Below are positions 58,660 to 64,000 of a DNA stretch of 64,000 nt, piece after piece; the first letter of the stretch is position 1; the number at the start of each line of letters is the position of its first letter. The translations under genes were made by a program, and so were the position numbers. Source of the DNA: DUML01 sp050949905 (lineage in GTDB: Bacteria > Bacillota > Desulfitobacteriia > Desulfitobacteriales > Syntrophobotulaceae); the NCBI GenBank assembly GCA_050949905.1, contig JBMNGP010000025.1, forward strand, positions 29,375-93,374, read 5' to 3'. Below the pieces are notes generated by a model that worked only from the letters and a program-made list of their open reading frames with translations, was not told the DNA's origin and searched no databases.

Positions 58660-59823
58660 ATGATTCGCAGAATAGTACGCGGCATCATCACCCTGCTGTT
58701 TGGTGCAGCAGGATTATATTTAGATAGTACGCTCTTTAGGGTCTTAGAAATAGACAACCTTGGAGCGACGTTAGGGTTATCGATTAATATTTTTTGGACT
58801 TATATCATATCTTTTATTTTATTTGCCATTATTGGTTTCTTACTGGCCCCGGTTTGTATGAAGTTTTTCCTGGCGCTGGTGAAATGGTTGGAAAGCAGGA
58901 TAACACGCATGCCAACCCATGAACTAATTGGCGGTTCTCTGGGTGTTATCTTAGGCTTACTGATTGCCAGTTTGTTTAGGGGTTCATTTGCCAATGTCCC
59001 TTTCATCGGCCCGGTTCTTTCCGTGATTATCAGCTTCTTCTTCGGCTATATCGGCTTGATTATCGGCATTAAGCGCAAGGATGATTTCTTAGGCATCTTT
59101 GACTTTATCCCCAAGCTTAAAGGCGATAAAGAAAGAGACAAAGCCAAAGAGGGCAAGACTAAGCATAAGAACGTTATCTTCGGCTATAAGGTGCTGGATA
59201 CCAGTGTCATCATTGACGGCCGCATAGCCGATATTGTCAAAACCGGCTTTCTGGACGGAATACTCTTAATCCCGGGCTTTGTGCTGGAGGAATTGCGTCA
59301 TATCGCTGATTCTTCCGATATGCTGAAACGCAACCGGGGACGGCGAGGCCTGGATATCTTAAATCAAATCTCTAAAGATTCCTACATTAAAGTCGAGATT
59401 TATGAGCGGGATTTTGAGGATATTGCCGAAGTAGACAGCAAATTAGTTCGCTTGGCAGGCATCTTGGATGCCCCCATACTTACCAATGATTATAATCTGA
59501 ACAAAGTGGCGGAGCTTCAGGGGATTAAAGTCTTAAATATTAATGAATTAGCCAACGCCGTTAAGCCTGTGGTGCTGCCCGGGGAAGAGATGTACGTTCA
59601 GGTCATGAAAGAAGGCAAGGAATCCGGTCAGGGAGTAGCCTATTTAGACGATGGCACCATGGTTGTCATCGATGGGGGACGCAAATATATTGGCCAGCAT
59701 ACTACTGTCCTGGTTACCACAGTCTTGCAGACTGCAGCCGGGCGGATGATCTTCGCCAAACCCAAAGGAGTACTGGAAAAATCCTCAGAGGAGTTTCCCC
59801 ATGAGATCAACGCTTTCTGCTAG
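58660..59823 (+). CDS. PIN/TRAM domain membrane protein (YacL-like)
   Basis: The 387-residue protein has four N-terminal membrane helices, a PIN nuclease domain (KVLDTSVIIDGRIADI; FVLEELRHIAD; ILTNDYNLNKVAEL, with the acidic residues kept) and a C-terminal TRAM RNA-binding domain (GEEMYVQVMKEGKESGQGVA). It is thought to be a membrane-bound RNase. GGGAGGT precedes the ATG at 58660. Its end overlaps the start of ispD by 23 bases. Confidence 0.93.
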   Translation: MIRRIVRGIITLLFGAAGLYLDSTLFRVLEIDNLGATLGLSINIFWTYIISFILFAIIGFLLAPVCMKFFLALVKWLESRITRMPTHELIGGSLGVILGLLIASLFRGSFANVPFIGPVLSVIISFFFGYIGLIIGIKRKDDFLGIFDFIPKLKGDKERDKAKEGKTKHKNVIFGYKVLDTSVIIDGRIADIVKTGFLDGILLIPGFVLEELRHIADSSDMLKRNRGRRGLDILNQISKDSYIKVEIYERDFEDIAEVDSKLVRLAGILDAPILTNDYNLNKVAELQGIKVLNINELANAVKPVVLPGEEMYVQVMKEGKESGQGVAYLDDGTMVVIDGGRKYIGQHTTVLVTTVLQTAAGRMIFAKPKGVLEKSSEEFPHEINAFC

Positions 59824-60523
59824 AATTGGAGCTGTCATCCCTGCCGCCGGGCAGGGCAAACGAATGGGGGGTCAAGGCAACAAGCTATTGCTTGAACTTG
59901 CCGGGGCCCCTATTCTGCTTTATACTTTAAGAACTTTTCAAGCCTGCCCTTTAATTGAAAAAATTGTCATCCCGACAGCTGCCCGGGATATTCCTGTTAT
60001 CGAAAAGCTTGTTGCCGACCAGGGCTTAAACAAAGTTTCGGCAGTAATAACAGGGGGGCAGGAGAGACAAGAGTCCGTGGCCAGAGCTCTGCAAGCTTTA
60101 GATCCTGCTCTCCGGAGGGTTGTTGTCCATGACGGAGCCAGGCCTCTCTTGACTGTGGAGGAATTAAATTCTTTTCTGGAAAAGACAGCTGATCTTAGAG
60201 CTGCCGTCCCGGCTGTTCCGGTGAAGGATACAATTAAGATAATCAATGACCGGGGCTGGGTTGTGGAAACCCCCTTAAGGTCAAGCCTCAGGGCAATCCA
60301 AACTCCCCAGGTATTTAACAGGGATCTTTTGGAAAAAGTACACAAGCTGGCGAAGGAGGAAGGTTACCAAGGAACAGATGATGCTTCTTTAATGGAATGG
60401 CAGGGCTATAAAGTCAAAACAACGGAAGGTTCTTACGAAAATATCAAAATCACTACGCCTGAGGACTTATTATTGGCAGAGGCTATCCTTTGCCGTAGGC
60501 GGGAGAAGGGACTAAGGATATGA
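59801..60523 (+). CDS. ispD: 2-C-methyl-D-erythritol 4-phosphate cytidylyltransferase
   Basis: The 240-residue enzyme of the MEP isoprenoid pathway has the CTP loop VIPAAGQGKRMGGQGNK, VVVHDGARPL and the AIQTPQVF segment. It makes CDP-methylerythritol. The start lies inside the end of the PIN/TRAM gene with GAGGAG upstream, and the stop overlaps the ispF start in ATGA, so ispD and ispF are coupled. Confidence 0.95.
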   Translation: MRSTLSARIGAVIPAAGQGKRMGGQGNKLLLELAGAPILLYTLRTFQACPLIEKIVIPTAARDIPVIEKLVADQGLNKVSAVITGGQERQESVARALQALDPALRRVVVHDGARPLLTVEELNSFLEKTADLRAAVPAVPVKDTIKIINDRGWVVETPLRSSLRAIQTPQVFNRDLLEKVHKLAKEEGYQGTDDASLMEWQGYKVKTTEGSYENIKITTPEDLLLAEAILCRRREKGLRI

Positions 60524-60993
60524 GAATTGGGCTGGGATATGATGTTCATGCCCTGGTAGAGGGTCGTTCTTTAATTCTGGGAGGGGTCCGGATCGATCAT
60601 CCTAAGGGTTTATTGGGACATTCCGATGCCGACGTTTTGCTCCATGCGGTTATGGATGCCCTTCTAGGGGCCTGTGCCCTGGGGGATATCGGCCGGCATT
60701 TTCCCGACAGTGATGAGCGCTATCAAGGAATATCAAGCCTGCGCTTACTGGCTCAGGTTGAAGAACTGATCCGGCGTAACGGCTATAAGCTGGGTAACCT
60801 GGATAGTATTATTATTGCTCAAAAGCCTAAATTAGCTCCTTACATAAGAGAAATGAGGCAAAATATTGCCAAAGCACTTAAGGTTGAAGTTGAACAGATC
60901 TCGGTCAAGGCTACCACTACCGAGAAACTTGGTTTTGCAGGCAGGGAAGAAGGTATCGGCGCACAGGCAGTCGTTTGTCTTTGGCCCGTTTAG
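60520..60993 (+). CDS. ispF: 2-C-methyl-D-erythritol 2,4-cyclodiphosphate synthase
   Basis: The 157-residue trimeric enzyme has the metal ligands in GYDVHAL (Asp8, His10) and GHSDADVLLHAVMDALLGA (His near 42), and the HFPDSDERY and KATTTEKLGFAGREEGI motifs. It converts CDP-methylerythritol phosphate to the cyclic diphosphate. The full usual length is present. Confidence 0.96.
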   Translation: MRIGLGYDVHALVEGRSLILGGVRIDHPKGLLGHSDADVLLHAVMDALLGACALGDIGRHFPDSDERYQGISSLRLLAQVEELIRRNGYKLGNLDSIIIAQKPKLAPYIREMRQNIAKALKVEVEQISVKATTTEKLGFAGREEGIGAQAVVCLWPV

Positions 60994-61051
60994 GTTTATA
61001 ATAGTAAAAGCAATAATACTTAAGAAATAAAGAAGCGAGGTTTAGAGAATC

Positions 61052-62506
61052 ATGACGGTTAAAGTAAGGTTTGCGCCCAGCCCGACCGGGCCGCTGCACA
61101 TTGGCGGAGCCAGATCGGCTTTATTTAATTATTTATTTGCGGAAGGCCAAGGCGGTACTTTTATCTTGAGAATTGAAGATACCGATCTGGAAAGATCGAG
61201 CCGGGAATCGGAAGAAGGTATTATCGCCGCTTTGCGCTGGTTAGGAATCAGCTGGAAGGAAGGAATCGAGGTAGGGGGAGAAAACGGTCCTTATAGGCAA
61301 ACCGAGAGACTGGATACTTATGAGGAATACACTGCCAAGCTCCTGCAGGAAGGCCATGCCTATTACTGCTACTGTACCGAAGAAGAACTGGAGCAGGAAA
61401 GGCAGGGGCTTATCGCCCGCGGGGAAACCCCCCGTTATCTGGGGAAATGCCGCAACCTTACGGATAAAGAGCGCCAGGCTTATGAAGCCGAAGGCCGCAA
61501 ACCCGTAGTCAGGTTTAAAGTCCCGGCAGGGCAGCAGATTGTCATTAACGACCTCGTCCGGGGCAAAGTGGTCTTTGACAGTGACGGGATCGGGGATTAT
61601 ATCATAGTTAAGTCCGACGGGATTCCGACCTATAATTACGCCGTGGTCATTGATGATGTACTGATGGGCGTTACTCATATCATCCGGGGAGAAGAACATC
61701 TTTCCAACACTCCCCGCCAGGTTTTGATCTATGAGGCTTTAGGCAGGAAAGAACCGGATTTTGCCCATATCTCCCTTATCCTGAATAACGAAGGCCGGAA
61801 AATGAGCAAACGAGACGGTGATACGGCAGTTATTGATTATTTTCAAAAAGGCTATCTGCCGCAAGCGGTAGTTAATTTCATTGCCCTTATGGGCTGGTCA
61901 CCTTCCGGTGAGCGGGAGTTCTTCACCCTGGAGGAGCTGAAAAAAGAATTTTCTTTGGAAAAAGTGTCCAAGAGTCCGGCGGTCTTCGATCTCAATAAAC
62001 TAAATCATATCAATGCCCATTATCTAAAACAGACCCCGGCTGAAGAATTGGTGGATTTGACCTTGCCTTTCTTAAGGGAGCAGGGGCTTTACCTCAAGGA
62101 GCTTACTGCGGAGGATAAAGAGTGGATAATCGGCTTAATAGCCGCCGTTCAGGAAAAGATCAATAACCTCAGTGAGATTAAAGATTTTCTCCATTACTTT
62201 ACCGGAACACAAGCTAAAGAGCCTGATGAAGAAGCAAGAGCAATTTTAAAAGGGGATACTGTACCGGCTGTCCTCGACTTGTTCGGGCAGAAAGTAGCTG
62301 CTGCCGGAAGCCTGGACGCCGCAGCCGGCAAAAAGATTCTCAAAGAGATCGGCAAAGAACTGGGCTTAAAGGGTAAAGATGTCTTCATGCCGGTGCGCAT
62401 TGCCTTAACGGGAGAAATGCACGGCCCGGATCTGGATCGGATCATGGCTCTTCTGGGGAAAGCTAATATCCAAGCCCGCTTGGAGCAGACTATAAAATTA
62501 TTATAG
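61052..62506 (+). CDS. gltX: Glutamyl-tRNA synthetase
   Basis: The 484-residue class I synthetase has HIGGARSALFNYLF (HIGH) and KMSKRDG (KMSKS) and the C-terminal helical anticodon domain. The Cys-x-Cys-x-Tyr/Cys zinc region is partly kept (YCYCTEEE...KCRN). It charges tRNA-Glu, and probably also tRNA-Gln for later amidation. It follows ispF by 58 bases; no T-box leader is seen there. Confidence 0.96.
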   Translation: MTVKVRFAPSPTGPLHIGGARSALFNYLFAEGQGGTFILRIEDTDLERSSRESEEGIIAALRWLGISWKEGIEVGGENGPYRQTERLDTYEEYTAKLLQEGHAYYCYCTEEELEQERQGLIARGETPRYLGKCRNLTDKERQAYEAEGRKPVVRFKVPAGQQIVINDLVRGKVVFDSDGIGDYIIVKSDGIPTYNYAVVIDDVLMGVTHIIRGEEHLSNTPRQVLIYEALGRKEPDFAHISLILNNEGRKMSKRDGDTAVIDYFQKGYLPQAVVNFIALMGWSPSGEREFFTLEELKKEFSLEKVSKSPAVFDLNKLNHINAHYLKQTPAEELVDLTLPFLREQGLYLKELTAEDKEWIIGLIAAVQEKINNLSEIKDFLHYFTGTQAKEPDEEARAILKGDTVPAVLDLFGQKVAAAGSLDAAAGKKILKEIGKELGLKGKDVFMPVRIALTGEMHGPDLDRIMALLGKANIQARLEQTIKLL

Positions 62507-62548
62507 TACTTCGACCGGTTACCGTTTAATTAGAAGGAGGAAACTGTA

Positions 62549-63979
62549 ATGGCTGTGAAGTTATATAATACCCTTACCCGCCGTAAGGAAGAATTTGTGC
62601 CCAGAGAGCAAGGAAAAGTGGCCATCTATGCTTGCGGCCCCACAACCTATAATTATTTCCACCTGGGGAATGCCCGGATGCTGGTGGTCTTTGATATGGT
62701 TAGGCGCTATTTCCAATATAAAGGGTATGCTGTCACCTATGTGCAGAATTTTACCGATGTTGACGATAAGATCATTAATAGAGCTGCTGAGGAGGGCTGT
62801 GACCCCTTGGCCCTAGCTCGTAAATATATTGACGAATATTTTAAGGATGCCCAGGCCTTAAATATTCTGCCGGCGGATGTCCATCCTAAAGCGACGGAAC
62901 ATATTCCGGAAATGATCGAGATTATTAAAAAGCTGGAGGAAAAGGGGCTGGCGTACAACGAAGACGGGGATGTCTACTTTGCGGTGGCTAAATTTCCCGG
63001 CTACGGCAAGCTCTCCGGCAGGTCACTAGAAGATATGCAGGCCGGAGCGAGAGTGGATATTGATGAACGTAAGCGTAACCCCATGGATTTTGCCCTCTGG
63101 AAGAAAGCCAAAGAAGGCGAGCCTTACTGGGAAAGCCCCTGGGGCAAAGGACGGCCGGGCTGGCATATTGAATGTTCGGCCATGTCTTTAAAATACTTAG
63201 GCCCAGGCTTTGATATCCATGGCGGGGGCGGAGACCTGGTCTTCCCGCACCATGAGAATGAAATTGCCCAATCCGAAGGTGCACTCGACGGCCAGAAACT
63301 CGCCAGGTACTGGATGCATAATGCTTTTATCACCGTTAATCAGGAGAAAATGTCCAAGTCTTTGGGGAACTTCTTCTTAGTCCGGGATGTGGTGCAAAAA
63401 TTCCCGGGAGAAGTTGTAAGGTTTTATCTCTTAGGAACCCATTACCGCAGTCCCCTGGATTTTGATGATGAAAAATTGGTTATGGCCTCCAAGGGTCTGG
63501 AAAGGCTGAAAAACAGCGTGCGCCTAACTCAGGAAGCACTGAGCAAAGTCCTCCCGGAAGAAGAACCACAGGTTGAAGACGAATTGGTCAGAGCGGCGCA
63601 AAGAGCCCGTGAAGAGTTTGAAGAAGCAATGGATGATGACTTCAATTCTGCTCAAGCCTATGCAGCTTTATTTGAACTAGCCAAAGAGCTTAACACTTAC
63701 CTGACCAAAGAGATAAAGCAAGCCTACTCTTTGACCGAAGCCCTGAACACTATAACCGAACTGGCCGGGGTGCTGGGGTTTGACCTGGCCGAAGAAAAGG
63801 CAGATGCCCAAGCTGAATCCGGCAAACTGAATGAGGTTATGGAACTCTTGCTGGAAATCAGGCAAAATGCCCGTCAAAAGAAAGACTGGGCTACAGCGGA
63901 TTTAATCAGGGATAGGGTCAAAGAAATCGGCATAGTGATTGAAGATACACCCGATGGAGCACGGTGGTATCTCAAGTGA
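62549..63979 (+). CDS. cysS: Cysteinyl-tRNA synthetase
   Basis: The 476-residue class I synthetase has YACGPTTYNYFHLGNARM (zinc Cys and HIGH-type HLGN), GWHIECSAM, HHENEIAQSEG and KMSKSLGNF. It is full length. It follows gltX by only 42 bases; the cysE gene often found between the two in Firmicutes is absent. AAGGAGG precedes the ATG. Confidence 0.96.
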   Translation: MAVKLYNTLTRRKEEFVPREQGKVAIYACGPTTYNYFHLGNARMLVVFDMVRRYFQYKGYAVTYVQNFTDVDDKIINRAAEEGCDPLALARKYIDEYFKDAQALNILPADVHPKATEHIPEMIEIIKKLEEKGLAYNEDGDVYFAVAKFPGYGKLSGRSLEDMQAGARVDIDERKRNPMDFALWKKAKEGEPYWESPWGKGRPGWHIECSAMSLKYLGPGFDIHGGGGDLVFPHHENEIAQSEGALDGQKLARYWMHNAFITVNQEKMSKSLGNFFLVRDVVQKFPGEVVRFYLLGTHYRSPLDFDDEKLVMASKGLERLKNSVRLTQEALSKVLPEEEPQVEDELVRAAQRAREEFEEAMDDDFNSAQAYAALFELAKELNTYLTKEIKQAYSLTEALNTITELAGVLGFDLAEEKADAQAESGKLNEVMELLLEIRQNARQKKDWATADLIRDRVKEIGIVIEDTPDGARWYLK

Positions 63980-64000
63980 CAAGTTGGTATTAGTTCGTTA

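Noticed and set aside
60994..61051. T-box leader before gltX
   Set aside because: Only 58 bases separate ispF and gltX, too short for a T-box, and no specifier or T-box core is seen.

Overview
The window looks like a low-to-mid GC, endospore-forming anaerobic member of the Clostridia, of the Desulfitobacterium/Peptococcaceae type. This is inferred from spore-coat genes (CotJC-type, two CotF-type, CotS/glycosyltransferase), the ctsR-mcsA-mcsB-clpC-radA-PIN/TRAM-ispD-ispF-gltX-cysS housekeeping order, strong AGGAGG ribosome sites and a membrane complex I-like operon. No rRNA or tRNA gene was seen.

Region by region: 1-3300 holds the 3' part of an M24 (creatinase/aminopeptidase-fold) gene, converging on a UbiD-type decarboxylase, with a MerR-type regulator transcribed in the same direction upstream of the decarboxylase. 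3460-6700 is a nest of mobile DNA: an IS256-family element (8-bp target duplication) sits inside an IS30-family transposase gene, which itself seems to lie inside the ends of an older repeat. 6720-20370 is a catabolic and transport island: an autoregulated LacI-type regulator, two nearly identical creatininase-family hydrolases, a class II aldolase-type protein, a Tm-1-like/UPF0261 protein, a zinc alcohol dehydrogenase, two TctC binding proteins, one TctB, two TctA (the first with two frameshifts) and a tandem Rid-domain protein. Together they suggest uptake of an organic acid by tripartite tricarboxylate transporters and its hydrolysis, oxidation and cleavage. The substrate cannot be read from sequence.

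20700-30150 is ordinary genome: DUF1232 protein, CE7 esterase, coat proteins, SLC6-type symporter, cation diffusion facilitator, RsgA, sirtuin and a 58-residue Asp-tailed miniprotein. 30290-35960 is a decaying spore-coat polysaccharide locus (UDP-glucose dehydrogenase stub, frameshifted epimerase, CotS-like kinase frameshifted out of an apparent fusion with a glycosyltransferase), followed by an IS5/IS1182-like element and gene stubs.

36040-44330 is a minus-strand operon: TetR regulator, HyfB-, HyfC-, HyfE-, HyfF-, HyfG- and fused HyfH/HyfI-like subunits. The large subunit lacks the nickel-binding cysteines, so this is an energy-converting-hydrogenase-related (Ehr-like) membrane complex, not a hydrogenase. 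A 159-bp TA-flanked inverted-repeat element (MITE-like) sits inside the operon and supplies the stop codon of the HyfB-like gene. 44500-50530 has a YyaL/DUF255 protein, small membrane proteins, a DUF3810 protein, an XRE regulator pair and a Nudix hydrolase, plus a curious array of five 20-bp repeats. 50870-63980 is the ctsR-clpC stress operon with clear CtsR operators, radA, and the PIN/TRAM-ispD-ispF-gltX-cysS series.

Four loci carry single-base frameshifts (tctA twice, epimerase, cotS). They may be true pseudogenes or errors in the sequence; raw reads would decide.
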